Source of the DNA: Gammaproteobacteria bacterium | GTDB taxonomy: Bacteria > Pseudomonadota > Gammaproteobacteria > Ga0077536 | Assembly (NCBI GenBank): GCA_009692265.1 | Contig: SHZM01000004.1 | Span: forward strand, 1 to 64,000 | Length of the DNA stretch: 64,000 bases | Direction: 5' to 3' | In this document: positions 20,862 to 31,496 of the stretch, one piece after another | Numbering within the stretch: the first letter of the stretch is position 1 | Layout: the number at the start of each line of letters is the position of its first letter | The notes under the pieces: generated by a model | Database searches by the model: none | Seen by the model: the letters and a program-made list of their open reading frames with translations, nothing else | What the model was told of the DNA's origin: nothing | Program-made: the position numbers and the translations under genes

Positions 20862-22601
20862 TTAGCCGTGGGCCGCGCGTCCCAGCGGACCACGGGCAAG
20901 ACGCCCGGGCAATGCGCCAGTATGGCGGGTGCCTTCCAACATGACTTGGCCATTCACCACCGTATAGCGGATCCCGGTCGACTTTTGGATCAAGCGTTTC
21001 GCGCCGGCCGGCAAGTCGTGTACGACTTCGGGCATTAACGGCGCGATGGTCGCGGGGTCGAACACCAGGAGATCCGCATTCATGCCTTCGCGGATCAACC
21101 CGCGATCGTGCAGGCCCCAGGCGGTGGCTGTGTCATAGGTCACGAGCCGCACCGCTTCTTCCAACGTGAACTCCTGCTTCTCGCGCACCCAATGGCTCAT
21201 CAAATGCGACTGCAGGGAGGAATCCATGATCTGCGCAACATGCGCGCCGGAGTCCGAAAACGTCACGACACTGCGCGGATGCCGCATCATCTCCAAAGTG
21301 TCGTCTTGATCTTCGTTCGCCAACGGCTGGCGGAAAAATACTTTGAAGTCGCGTTCAAGCGCGATATCGATCATGGCCTCCGCCGGATGCACGCCGCGCT
21401 GGCGTCCGACTTCGTCCATCCGTTCTTCGTCGCCGATGCCGTTGAATAACCATACCCACTCCCATTCAGGTGGCCGCGCTTCCGCACCGACAATCGCGGG
21501 GCCGTCATAGGGGCGGGTTGCAACTTCTAGCAGGCGTCGCCGCCACTCGGGATCGCGAAGCAATACTTTTTGCTCGGCCAGTGGTTTGGCGCGGAGATCC
21601 TTCCACACGTCCCAATTATCGAACGCGGTGTAAGTCTCGAACGACAATAGCGTCGACAGCGAGCGGCTATGGCATTGCACAAAGATGCGTCCACCTTCTT
21701 TCGCCGCGCGATTAGCGACTTCGTAGAATGGCCGCCAGATATCCGGCGCGATGCGCGTGCTGAACATGCCGTAAGTCAACGGCCGACCGGATTCGACACT
21801 GAGTTCAGTGAGTCGATCGAAATAATCTTGTTGGCGTTCGGGTCTGCGTCCCGGGGTTTCACTCGCGATCTCAAAAATCCCAGCGCCGGTTTCGCCCATC
21901 GCATTAACTAACCCGCGCACTTCGTCCCAATCCGCGACCCGACTCGCCACCGGGCGATCGTCGGAGGTGAGATGGTTGTGGGTACGCGAGGTCGACAGCC
22001 CGATCGCGCCGGCGCGGATCGCTTCGCGCACCTCGTGCTGCATGCGCTTGAGTTCATCCGCGGTCGCCTGCTCGGTAAACGCCCGTTCGCGCATCACGTA
22101 GGTGCGCAGCGCCGAATGCCCGAGGTAGCCGCCGTAGTTGATACCCTTGGGTAGCTCATCGATCACATCGAGAAACTGCGGAAAAGTCTCCCAGCGCCAA
22201 TCAATCCCGGCGAGCATCGCGTCGCGCGGCAGATCCTCGGCGCGCTCCAAGTTCCGAAACACGAAATCGGCGTCCTCGGCCGCGCAGGGTGCCAAGGTGA
22301 ACCCGCAGTTGCCCATGATGGCCGTGGTGACCCCGTGATAGCAGGACGATGAGCCGATGGGGTCCCAAAAGATCTGGGCGTCCATGTGGGTGTGGCCATC
22401 GACGAAGCCAGGGGTGACGGCATGTCCTTCAGCGTCGAGGGTGCGTCCAGCCCGCTCATTGATTCTCCCGATGGTCGCGATCTTGCCGTCCGCCACCCCG
22501 ACATCGGCCGGGTAGGCCGGTGCGCCTGAGCCGTCAACCACCATGCCGTTCTTTATCACTAAGTCGTACTGCATTGCCGTGCTCCGCGTAATTTGCTGCA
22601 A
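20862..22601 (-). CDS. Amidohydrolase family protein (N-acyl-D-amino-acid deacylase-like)
   Basis: YDLVIKNGMVVDGSGAPAYPADVGVADGKIATIGRI...VTPGFVDGHTHMDAQIFWDP...TTAIMGNCGFTLAPC...REGMNADLLVFDPATIAP. Confidence 0.9.
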   Translation of the reverse strand: MQQITRSTAMQYDLVIKNGMVVDGSGAPAYPADVGVADGKIATIGRINERAGRTLDAEGHAVTPGFVDGHTHMDAQIFWDPIGSSSCYHGVTTAIMGNCGFTLAPCAAEDADFVFRNLERAEDLPRDAMLAGIDWRWETFPQFLDVIDELPKGINYGGYLGHSALRTYVMRERAFTEQATADELKRMQHEVREAIRAGAIGLSTSRTHNHLTSDDRPVASRVADWDEVRGLVNAMGETGAGIFEIASETPGRRPERQQDYFDRLTELSVESGRPLTYGMFSTRIAPDIWRPFYEVANRAAKEGGRIFVQCHSRSLSTLLSFETYTAFDNWDVWKDLRAKPLAEQKVLLRDPEWRRRLLEVATRPYDGPAIVGAEARPPEWEWVWLFNGIGDEERMDEVGRQRGVHPAEAMIDIALERDFKVFFRQPLANEDQDDTLEMMRHPRSVVTFSDSGAHVAQIMDSSLQSHLMSHWVREKQEFTLEEAVRLVTYDTATAWGLHDRGLIREGMNADLLVFDPATIAPLMPEVVHDLPAGAKRLIQKSTGIRYTVVNGQVMLEGTRHTGALPGRLARGPLGRAAHG

Positions 22602-22673
22602 GTGCAGAGCCTAACAACTCTGCGGCGCTGGGCAAGGGCCACGTGCTAGGCTTGTGGTCCTGGAGGATCAGCA

Positions 22674-23834
22674 ATGACGACTTATTCCATCATCGATGTC
22701 GATACCCATGTGACCGAAGTGCCCGATCTGTGGTCGAAACGGGTGCCGGCCAAAATGCGGGACGCCGCCCCCCGCGTCGAAACAGACAGCGCCGGCCGCG
22801 CGTGGTGGTGGCTCGGCCAACACCGAATCGTCTCGGTCGGCCTGACCGCCACTGCGGGGACGGGTGACTTTAAACATCCCCCGAAAGGTTACGACGACAT
22901 GCATGCGGGTGCCTTTGATCCGCATGCGCGCTTGAAATACATGGACGACATGGGCATTTGGGCGATGGTCCTATACCCCAATGTCGGCGGCTTCGGTGCG
23001 CAGGATTTTCTACGGCTCGGCGATCCCGAACTCATGCTTACCTGTGTGCAGGTCTACAACGATTGGCAAACCGAATGGGCGGCCGCCGATTCGCGCCGCT
23101 TGTTGCCGATCACCTCCACGCCCTTTTGGGACGTGCCGGCCGCCGTTCGCGAAATACGGCGCTGCGCGGCGATGGGACATAAAGGGATCTTGTTCACCGG
23201 CGATCCGCAGTCGTTCGGCCAACCGATCCTCGGCGATCGCCATTGGGACCCACTGTGGGAAGTCGCGGTTGAACTCGATTTGCCGGTGAGCTTCCACATC
23301 GGCTCGGGGAACATGGAAAGCGGTTTACTCCGGGACAAGATTAAAGGTTACGGACGCATGGCGGCGTTCGCCGAAGTCTCGGTGGGTTTGTTTTTGAACA
23401 ACGGCCGCCAGCTCTGCGATCTGCTGATGTCAGGCGTGCTGGCACGCTTCCCGAAAATAAAGTTCGTCTCCGTGGAAAGCGGTATTGGCTGGGTGCCGTT
23501 CGTGCTCGAAGCGCTCGATTATCAGTTTCTCGGGAACCACGTCGCCGACGATCGCCCGGAATTTGATCGCCTACCGTCTGAATATTTCGCGAAAAATATC
23601 TATGCCTGTTATTGGTTCGAGCAAACCGCCCCGCGTCGACTGCTCGATAAAGTAGGGGTCGACAACATTCTGTTTGAAACGGACTTCCCACATCCGACTT
23701 CGTTATTCGGCGACGAGGTGCATGCTCGTATCGCCAGCGGCTTGGATGACTGCGATGAAAACACCCGCCACAAGATCCTGTGGGGAAATGCACAGAAGCT
23801 CTACAAGGTCACGCCACCTGACGCCGCAATTTAA
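22674..23834 (+). CDS. Amidohydrolase-2 family metal-dependent hydrolase
   Basis: [22 protein letters not shown]...[22 protein letters not shown]...[14 protein letters not shown]. Confidence 0.9.
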   Translation: MTTYSIIDVDTHVTEVPDLWSKRVPAKMRDAAPRVETDSAGRAWWWLGQHRIVSVGLTATAGTGDFKHPPKGYDDMHAGAFDPHARLKYMDDMGIWAMVLYPNVGGFGAQDFLRLGDPELMLTCVQVYNDWQTEWAAADSRRLLPITSTPFWDVPAAVREIRRCAAMGHKGILFTGDPQSFGQPILGDRHWDPLWEVAVELDLPVSFHIGSGNMESGLLRDKIKGYGRMAAFAEVSVGLFLNNGRQLCDLLMSGVLARFPKIKFVSVESGIGWVPFVLEALDYQFLGNHVADDRPEFDRLPSEYFAKNIYACYWFEQTAPRRLLDKVGVDNILFETDFPHPTSLFGDEVHARIASGLDDCDENTRHKILWGNAQKLYKVTPPDAAI

Positions 23835-23850
23835 CAATAGGAGAGCCACC

Positions 23851-24639
23851 ATGAAAAAACCGACGCTTGAGGAATATTCAAAAAAATACGAACACATTAA
23901 TTTTCAACGCGACGACGGCATCCTGCAGGTCACGATGCACAGTGATGGGCAGGATCTCGTGTGGGGTTTCACCCCGCACGAGGAACTCGGTTACTGTTTC
24001 GCGGATATCGGCAACGATCCCGAAAATAAAGTCATTATCTTCACCGGCTCAGGGAGCACTTTCATTCACAAGGAAGAGCTCGGCGGTGGCAAACCGGATG
24101 CGAAAATCTGGGGCGAACATGTCTTACCGGATGCTAAGCGCCTGTTGATGAATTTGCTGGAAATTCAGGCGCCGATGATCGCCGCGATCAACGGGCCAGC
24201 TACCGTGCATGCGGAACTTGGACTGTTGTGCGACATTGTGCTGTCCGCTGATCACGCGATTTATCAGGATGCGCCGCATTTTCCGAGCGGGCTGGTTCCC
24301 GGTGACGGCGTGCATGTGATCTGGCCGCTGTTGTTAGGCTTGAATCGCGGCCGCTATTTCTTGATGACGGGGCAGAAGCTTTCGGCGAGCGAAGCGTTCA
24401 ACCTCGGTGTCGTCAACGAAGTGATGCCGCAGGCGCAGGTACTGCCCCGGGCCTGGGAACTCGCCCGACTCGTCCGCCAGCGCCCTCCGCTGACGGTGCG
24501 TCTGACCCGCGAGGCGATGCTGATCCAACTCAAACGCGCGATGCTCGATCAACTGCCCTATGGCTTGGCGCTTGAGGGGTTGGCAGCGGCGGATTATTGG
24601 CCGGACAAATTTGCAGGGACCGATATTTCGAAGAAGTGA
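23851..24639 (+). CDS. Enoyl-CoA hydratase/isomerase family protein
   Basis: [19 protein letters not shown]...[36 protein letters not shown] crotonase signature. Confidence 0.88.
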   Translation: MKKPTLEEYSKKYEHINFQRDDGILQVTMHSDGQDLVWGFTPHEELGYCFADIGNDPENKVIIFTGSGSTFIHKEELGGGKPDAKIWGEHVLPDAKRLLMNLLEIQAPMIAAINGPATVHAELGLLCDIVLSADHAIYQDAPHFPSGLVPGDGVHVIWPLLLGLNRGRYFLMTGQKLSASEAFNLGVVNEVMPQAQVLPRAWELARLVRQRPPLTVRLTREAMLIQLKRAMLDQLPYGLALEGLAAADYWPDKFAGTDISKK

Positions 24640-24655
24640 CCCTGTGATAATAAAA

Positions 24656-24706
24656 GCCCCCGAGGCACGGAAATATCCAAGGCGATATTCTCCGTGCCTC
24701 GGGGGG
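24656..24706. terminator. Bidirectional intrinsic terminator between convergent genes
   Basis: GCCCCCGAGGCACGGA...TCCGTGCCTCGGGGGG with inner ATATC/GATAT pairing, preceded by TAATAAAA and followed by TTAGCTTTT, between stops at 24639 (+) and 24715 (-). Confidence 0.88.
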
Positions 24707-24714
24707 TTAGCTTT

Positions 24715-26343
24715 TCAACGACTAATCGCGAATCCCGCATAGCCCTTCGCGGCGACTTGACTACATTTCTCGACATACGGCGGTACCCCGATATAGGGCA
24801 TAAAGATTCGCGCCTTGCCCGGAATATTCGCGCCCAGGTACCAAGAACTGCAATTCGGATAAAGCGTGGTGTGCGCGACCTGATTAACGTGCTCGACCCA
24901 TTCGTCCTCGGCCGGCACGGTAGCGTCGATCTCGCGTGCGCCCTGCGCCAGGACATACGCAATGCAGTCGGTGATCCAGTTCACATGCTGTTCGATCGTC
25001 GGCAGCATATTGGAAAGCACCGAAGGACTGCCCGGTCCAGAGATCGTGAATAAATTCGGAAAGCCAGCTGAAGCGAGCCCCAAATACGTGCGCGGACCGG
25101 CTGCCCATTTATCCTTGAGCCGCTGTCCAGCGCTGCCGCGAATGTCGATCTTGTCCAGCGCCCCGGTCATCGCATCGAAACCGGTGGCGAACACCAAGCA
25201 CTCGAATTCGTAGTCCTGTTCCTCGCTACGTAGCCCTAAGGGTGTGACTGCGGTGATAGGTGAGGCGCTAACCTCCACCAGGCTCACATTCGCGCGGTTG
25301 AACGTTTCGTAATAGCCCGTATCCAGGCACAGTCGCTTGCAACCGACGATCTGCCGTGGCAGTAACTTCGCCGCGACACCCGGGTCTTGCACGATGGCGC
25401 GGATTTTCTCACGGATAAATTCCGCGGCGGTTTCGTTGGCGGATTTATCAATCAAAATATCGCCGAAGGCGGCGAGGAAACCGAGTTTACCCTCCTGCCA
25501 GCGTGCCTCATATTCGGCGGTTCGAACCTCATCGGACACCTTCAGTGCGGGAGTCTCATTCTGCCGAAAGTCGACTCCGAATGGCTGGCGCCAATTGTTC
25601 GCGCGATATTCGTCGTAGTGCTGCTTAATTTCGCGTACGAACGTGGGTTCTAGCGGGGCATTGCGCGCCGGAATCGAATAGCTCGCGGTGCGCTGAAAAA
25701 TCGTGAGGTGCCGCGCTTGTTGCGCGATTAACGGAATCGATTGGATAGCCGAGGAACCGGTACCGATGAGACCGACGGTTTTATCCGTAAAGTCCACGCC
25801 CTCGTGCGGCCAATGCCCGGTGTGGTAGGTCACTCCGGTGAAACTCTCAAGGCCGGGAATCCTCGGCAGATTCGCGGAGGACAAGCAGCCGGTCGCCATC
25901 ACACAAAAACGCGCGCTGACCGCCTCACCTGAATTCAGTTGGAGATCCCAGCGACTGCTTGCCTCGTCATAATGAGCCGCGAGCAGTTTGGTATTGAATT
26001 GAATGTCGCGGCGCAGATCGAAACGATCGGCAACGTGATTTACGTAGCGCAGGATCTCCGGTTGAGTCGCGTAGCGCTCGCTCCATTCCCATTCCTGCTG
26101 CAGCTCGGACGAAAACTGATACGAGTACTCCATGCTCACCACGTCGCAACGCGCGCCGGGATACCGGTTCCAGTACCAGGTGCCGCCAGGACCGCTGCCT
26201 GCTTCGAACGCGCGAACTTTCAAGCCCAGATTACGTAATCGATGCAGCATGTACAGACCGGCAAAGCCGGCACCGATAACGACCGCATCGTACTCACGGA
26301 CATTATTTACGCCGGCGTTGGCTGGTTCAACTTCAGAAACCAT
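24715..26343 (-). CDS. Flavin-containing (Baeyer-Villiger type) monooxygenase
   Basis: YDAVVIGAGFAGLYMLHRLRNLGLKVRAFEAGSGPGGTWYWNRYPGARCDVVSMEYSYQF; second Rossmann GLIGTGSSAIQSIP; FQRTASYSIPARN. Confidence 0.93.
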   Translation of the reverse strand: MVSEVEPANAGVNNVREYDAVVIGAGFAGLYMLHRLRNLGLKVRAFEAGSGPGGTWYWNRYPGARCDVVSMEYSYQFSSELQQEWEWSERYATQPEILRYVNHVADRFDLRRDIQFNTKLLAAHYDEASSRWDLQLNSGEAVSARFCVMATGCLSSANLPRIPGLESFTGVTYHTGHWPHEGVDFTDKTVGLIGTGSSAIQSIPLIAQQARHLTIFQRTASYSIPARNAPLEPTFVREIKQHYDEYRANNWRQPFGVDFRQNETPALKVSDEVRTAEYEARWQEGKLGFLAAFGDILIDKSANETAAEFIREKIRAIVQDPGVAAKLLPRQIVGCKRLCLDTGYYETFNRANVSLVEVSASPITAVTPLGLRSEEQDYEFECLVFATGFDAMTGALDKIDIRGSAGQRLKDKWAAGPRTYLGLASAGFPNLFTISGPGSPSVLSNMLPTIEQHVNWITDCIAYVLAQGAREIDATVPAEDEWVEHVNQVAHTTLYPNCSSWYLGANIPGKARIFMPYIGVPPYVEKCSQVAAKGYAGFAISR

Positions 26344-26425
26344 CGAGGTTCACCATCTGGGTTGTTAGCGCGATCTACGGCGGGCTGCGATAAAGCGATT
26401 TAGGCTCACGCCGAATTTACAATTA

Positions 26426-26671
26426 TTAAGCTGAAGTAGGGCAGCCTTGTGGTTTATAGACGCGAGCGCGCGACGGAGGATTGTTCGCTAGTTTGGCGAC
26501 CGGTCGGATCGGACGGACAACGAGCTCGCCGCCGCAATTCGGGCAAAGACCGCCTAACAACGTCTCGCTACAAGTCGCGCAGAACGTGCATTCGAAGGAA
26601 CAGATCCGGGCTTCGCGCGAAGCGGGTGGAAAATCCTTATTACAGCATTCACAATTAGGGCGAAGTTCTAG
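26426..26671 (-). CDS. DUF1272 domain protein (small zinc-ribbon-like)
   Basis: MLELRPNCECCNKDFPPASREARICSFECTFCATCSETLLGGLCPNCGGELVVRPIRP. Confidence 0.9.
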   Translation of the reverse strand, partial: LELRPNCECCNKDFPPASREARICSFECTFCATCSETLLGGLCPNCGGELVVRPIRPVAKLANNPPSRARVYKPQGCPTSA

Positions 26672-26842
26672 CATCGACGGATCCTCCGACTTCAGCAAAA
26701 ATCGCAACTATTAAGTACGGCTACTGGTGGCCAGTATAGACAGGCCAGGATCACGATCGCCACATCGCCAAGCCGTGTGACCTGGGTTGGGGTTTGCCCA
26801 GGGCGGCATAGCGCCCCATAATCTCCTCGGCGCGACTGTACC

Positions 26843-27385
26843 TTGAGTCGGCCTGCAACCCTACGCGAGATCGAATTACCGATGCAACTTCTGAAGTTCA
26901 TTGCCCTCGGAGCCTTACACTTTGCTTTTGCCTGGAGCGCGGTGAGCGTGAACGCTGCCGAGCCTGGCGCCACTCCAGCAGCGAGTACCAGCATGAAAAT
27001 CACCACGTTCTACGCAACTGATTCCGGCGATTCGCGATTCCGGGAGATCGAAATTCCGCTTTCAGCCTCACGCGACGATGGCTTCGGCCACACACTTCGC
27101 CTGTCGAATCCGTATGCCTCCCCGAACGTGCAATTCATCGAACTTCCCGCCGGCATGGATCAAGATTGGCATAACGCGCCGGCGCGGCAGTTAGTCACCG
27201 TGCTTACAGGAACCATCGAAGTGGAGACCACGGACGGCGTGCGCAAACAATGGCGCGCTGGCGACACGTTTTTACCTGCCGACGTCACTGGCCGCGGTCA
27301 CCGCACCCGTTGTATCGATGGCGCGGTACGGCTGCTGTTCGCGCCGTTACCGGAAGGCTTCAATCTTGATACCTGGTCGACCTGA
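26843..27385 (+). CDS. Cupin-fold secreted protein
   Basis: Signal-peptide-like N-terminus; FIELPAGMDQDWHNAPARQLVTVLTGTIEVETTDGVRKQWRAGDTFLPADVTGRGHRTR. Confidence 0.75.
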   Translation: MSRPATLREIELPMQLLKFIALGALHFAFAWSAVSVNAAEPGATPAASTSMKITTFYATDSGDSRFREIEIPLSASRDDGFGHTLRLSNPYASPNVQFIELPAGMDQDWHNAPARQLVTVLTGTIEVETTDGVRKQWRAGDTFLPADVTGRGHRTRCIDGAVRLLFAPLPEGFNLDTWST

Positions 27386-27431
27386 AAGTCGTGGGCAATT
27401 CTCGAAGCTAACGTACTGAGTCAGAACCCTT

Positions 27432-28073
27432 ATGAGTACAACTGCGCTGCTTGAAAATGAGGCCGGGCAACGGGCCTTGCGCGCGGCAGCGCTCGCGACC
27501 GGCTTAAAGCCAGGCCGGGATCGCTTCTTATTTCTACGCCACGGTCGCACCGCCGGTAACATGACACGAGTCTTTCAGCATCCCGACATCCCCCTGTGCG
27601 ACGAAGGGTTTGGCGACGCCGATGCGGCTGCGCGAAGTCTTAGCGCGGTCGCGTTCGATCACATCTATGCCAGCGACATGGCACGCGCCTGGCTCACCGC
27701 GGGGCGCGTGGCCGCGATGACCAGCAAACCAGTCGCTGTGAAGCTCGCGCTGCGGGAGCGCTATTTCGGCGATCTCATCGGCACGACGAGCGAGGGCATG
27801 GATTGGCGATTCAACCCACCCAACGGCGAGACCATGGATGGATTCATTCAGCGCACCTTGCGTGGGGTCGCCGAACTGCTTACTCCGGGCCCACTGCCGT
27901 TGTTGGTGAGCCACGGTGGAGTGCTGCGCGTACTGTGCGGTGCACTCGATGTGGATCTCGGCTTGGAACTCACCGCCAACGCGTTGCCGCTCGCGTTCGA
28001 GCGTCGCGCTGGCGAGTGGCAGGTGACGGCGTTGATGACGCCTGTCATTCAAACGACCGTGGGTGTCGCGTAG
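27432..28073 (+). CDS. Histidine phosphatase family protein
   Basis: RFLFLRHGRTAGNMTRVFQHPDIPLCDEGFGDADAAARSL...YASDMARAWLTAG...LVSHGGVLRVL. Confidence 0.87.
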   Translation: MSTTALLENEAGQRALRAAALATGLKPGRDRFLFLRHGRTAGNMTRVFQHPDIPLCDEGFGDADAAARSLSAVAFDHIYASDMARAWLTAGRVAAMTSKPVAVKLALRERYFGDLIGTTSEGMDWRFNPPNGETMDGFIQRTLRGVAELLTPGPLPLLVSHGGVLRVLCGALDVDLGLELTANALPLAFERRAGEWQVTALMTPVIQTTVGVA

Positions 28074-28198
28074 GCGCAGGCCTACTGGGCTCTTACGTTA
28101 AAACGTAATTGACCTCTCGCATCACGGATCTCAAAAGCCGTTCCGGTCGCATAGCGAAAAGCACGGCGTAATCGCCGTTAACTCAACAATAAATTCCG

Positions 28199-28875
28199 AT
28201 GGCGCTCAAGAAATCCGAACTCTATTCCTCGCTGTGGGCGAGCTGCGATGAATTGCGCGGCGGGATGGACGCGAGCCAGTACAAGGATTACGTGCTGGTG
28301 CTGTTGTTCGTCAAATATGTCAGCGACAAATTCGCGGGCCAGCCGTACGCGCCGATCACGATTCCGCCGGGCGCGAGTTTTGCCGACATGGTCACGCTCA
28401 AGGGCAAGACTGACATCGGCGATCAGATCAATAAAAAAATCCTGGCGCCGCTGGCGCGCGAGAACACTCTCGCCGACTTTCCGGATTTCAACGATCCAAA
28501 CAAGCTCGGCAGCGGCAAGGACATGGTCGATCGCCTCGGTAATCTGATTTCGATCTTCGAGAACCCGGCGCTCGATTTCTCACGCAACCGCGCCGATGGC
28601 GACGATCTCTTGGGCGATGCGTACGAATACCTCGTGCGGCATTTCGCGACTGAGAGCGGCAAGAGCAAGGGTCAGTTCTATACGCCCTCCGAGGTGAGCC
28701 GCGTGATCGCGCAGGTTCTCGGCATTCGCTTCGATCCCACCACGAACAACACCACGGTCTACGATCCGACCTGCGGCTCTGGCTCGTTGTTGTTGAAGAT
28801 CGGCGACGAAGCGAGCCACGGCAAGCTGGTGAAAGTCTCGCTGTACGGCCAGGAAAAGGATAACGCCACCGCCGG
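28199..28875 (+). pseudogene. hsdM: Type I restriction-modification HsdM, N-terminal fragment
   Basis: MALKKSELYSSLWASCDELRGGMDASQYKDYVLVLLFVKYVSDK...FYTPSEVSRVIAQVLG...TTVYDPTCGSGSLLLKIGDEA...YGQEKDNATAG; homology ends before the catalytic NPPF/Y motif. Confidence 0.88.
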
Positions 28876-29092
28876 GCATGGACTAAGACTCGATCCGTTA
28901 CCAGCCCTATCGGCCAACGTCGCGCGCCAAGACCGAACAACCAACCGGGTTACCTGCGCGTAGACAGCGTCTGCCAGGGCGACCAGGACGGGGCCAAGGG
29001 TCTCTACCACCTCAATGCCGTGGACTGCGTGACCCAGTACGAGTGCGTGGCCACGTGCGAGCGGATCAGCGAAGCCTTCCTGCTGCCGACAC
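28876..29092 (+). pseudogene. Integrase-core transposase internal fragment
   Basis: Reading frame TKTRSVTSPIGQRRAPRPNNQPGYLRVDSVCQGDQDGAKGLYHLNAVDCVTQYECVATCERISEAFLLPTL; DDE/rve-type integrase core. Confidence 0.72.
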
Positions 29093-31427
29093 TGTCAACA
29101 GCGCGTTCTATCCGACCATCGACAACTTTGAACGCGCCCTCAAATTCAGCCACGATGAGTCATGCGAGTCCAAGCTAGACAAGCTCGAAGCGCTGGTAGT
29201 CGGCAGCTATCGGCGCCCGCTTACTGACGTGCGCTTTATCGCGACAATTCTGTCGCTGCCGTGCGAAGCGCGCTACGGGCCATCAACGATGACCCCACAA
29301 CGACAAAAAGACGAAACGATCCGCGCGTTGGTCGATCTGGTCGATGCGGCGGCACGCCTGCAGCCGACGCTGATGCTGTTCGAAGATGCCCATTGGGCCG
29401 ATCCGACCAGCCTGGAGGTGTTGGATCTCTTGATTGACCGGATCAGTCACCTGCCGCTGCTCATGGTGCTGACCCACCGGCCGGAGTTCCAGCCCCGCTG
29501 GTCGCACCATGGCCACGTCACGGCGCTAAATTTATCCAAGCTGACCCACGCTCAAAGCAGTGCCTTGGTGTCGCGACTCACCTACGACAAAGCCCTGCCG
29601 GCCGAGTTGCTGGAGCAAATCCTCGCCAAGACCGATGGGGTGCCGCTGTATGTCGAGGAGGCGACTAAATCCATTCTCGAATCCGGTACACTCAAAGAGG
29701 TGGGTGGGCGTTACGCCTACGTCGGCAGCGCGCACACGTTCACCATCCCGGCGACCTTACGCGACTCGCTGGTCGCGCGCCTCGACCGCGTTCCCGAAGT
29801 GAAAGAGATCGCGCAGATTGGCGCGGTGATCGGGCGCGAGTTTAGTTATGAATTGATCGCCGCTGTGGCATCCCGCGCCACGCCTGAACTCGATCGCGCA
29901 CTCGACCAATTGACCGAGTCAGGCCTCGCATTCCGACGTGGGGCGCCTCCCCACTCCATCTACATTTTCAAACATGCCCTAGTCCAGGATGCGGCGTACG
30001 ACTCACTGTTGAAGAGCCGCCGGATATTCCTACATACTGCGATCGCGCGCGCGCTCGCGGAAAAATTTCCGAGCACCAAAGATACCGAGCCGGAGTTGCT
30101 CGCGCATCACCTCACGGCAGCGGGACTTATCGAGCGAGCGGTCCCCATGTGGCAGAAGGCAGGCAGCATCGCCTTCAATCGCCTGGCACTCAACGAGGCG
30201 ATTTCGCATTTGAACAACGGCCTCGGCCTTATCAGAAATCAACAAGTGTCAACGCGACGTGATGAAGCGGAGCTGGACCTGCGTGTGCTACTGGGTACGG
30301 CGTGGATGGCTTTCAAAGGCTGGCAAGCGGAGGAAGTCGCGAGCAACTTACGGCCCGCGTTGGCGTTGGCTAAAGCCCTGGGGCGCGATGAGCTGCTGAT
30401 GCCAATCTACCAGGGGCTTTGTATGAACGTTCTGGTCCAGGGGCGTGTGGTCGAAGCGCTGGACTGGGTCAAGCAGATTCTCGCGCTGGCTGCTTCGACC
30501 AATACCCCGGACCTTTTGATCGTCGGGCACATGCAGGCGTCGGTTGTGTACTCTTGGCATGGCGAGTGGATCACCGCGCGTGCGCATGGTGAGAAGGTTC
30601 TCGCCTTGTACCACCCCGATCGACATGGCCATATCGTCAATTCAATCGGCAGCGATCCGAAAACAGGGGCCGGCATTTATGCGGCCCAATGGAATTGGAT
30701 GTTGGGCTATCCCGATCAAGCGGTCACGGTCAGCGACGCCAATTGCACGCACGCACGTGCGCTTAAACACCCTTTTAATCTCGGCTTCGCGCTCATTGTC
30801 GGGGTGTTCGTTTTTGATTACCGTGGCGAACCTGAGGCGCTCATTCGACGGGTCGAAGAAGCGGAGCAGGTCGGGCGTGACGCCAGCATGCCGTATTTAT
30901 CGGAAGTTCTTGCGCAGGTAAACAGGGGTATCGCGACGCTACTAGCTGGTCGAACTGACGAGGGTATCCCGCAACTTCGACGAGCGATGGAGATTTATCA
31001 GGCGAACGGCGGCGGAGTTTGGATGCCGTATATACGAGCAGTCCTGGCCGAAGGCCATGCCCTGAGTGGCGATGTTGAAGCGGGCTTAAGCCTGATCGAA
31101 GAAAGTCTCGCGCAGATTGCGCGGCCGGGTTGGGGAGAGCGCTGCCATCTCGCCGAGGTGTTGCGCCTGAAGGGCTGGATGCTGTCACTTCAAAATGACG
31201 TGGCAGGCGCGGAACAGAACTATCTCGCCTCGCTCGACGTCGCGCGCCAGCAGCAGGCGAAGTCGTGGGAACTGCGCACCGCGACGAGTCTCGCGCGACT
31301 GTGGCAAGACCAGGGCAAGGTCCGCGAAGCAGGCGATCTATTGGCATCGCTCTACGGCTGGTTTACCGAAGGCTTCGACACAAAAGATCTCAAGCAAGCG
31401 AAGGCGTTGCTCGATTCCCTCGTATGA
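29093..31427 (+). pseudogene. AAA-ATPase/TPR protein (adenylate-cyclase-associated type), 5' truncated
   Basis: NSAFYPTIDNFERALKFSHDESCESKLDKLEALV...QPTLMLFEDAHWADPTSLEVLDLLIDRI...YIFKHALVQDAAYDSLLKSRR...[25 protein letters not shown]. No P-loop; starts within another gene's debris. Confidence 0.8.
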
Positions 31428-31496
31428 CCGCGTATTTGATTTCGACTCTCCGAGGCAGCGTCTACGCTCGCACGAACCCACCGGGTTGGTACCTTG

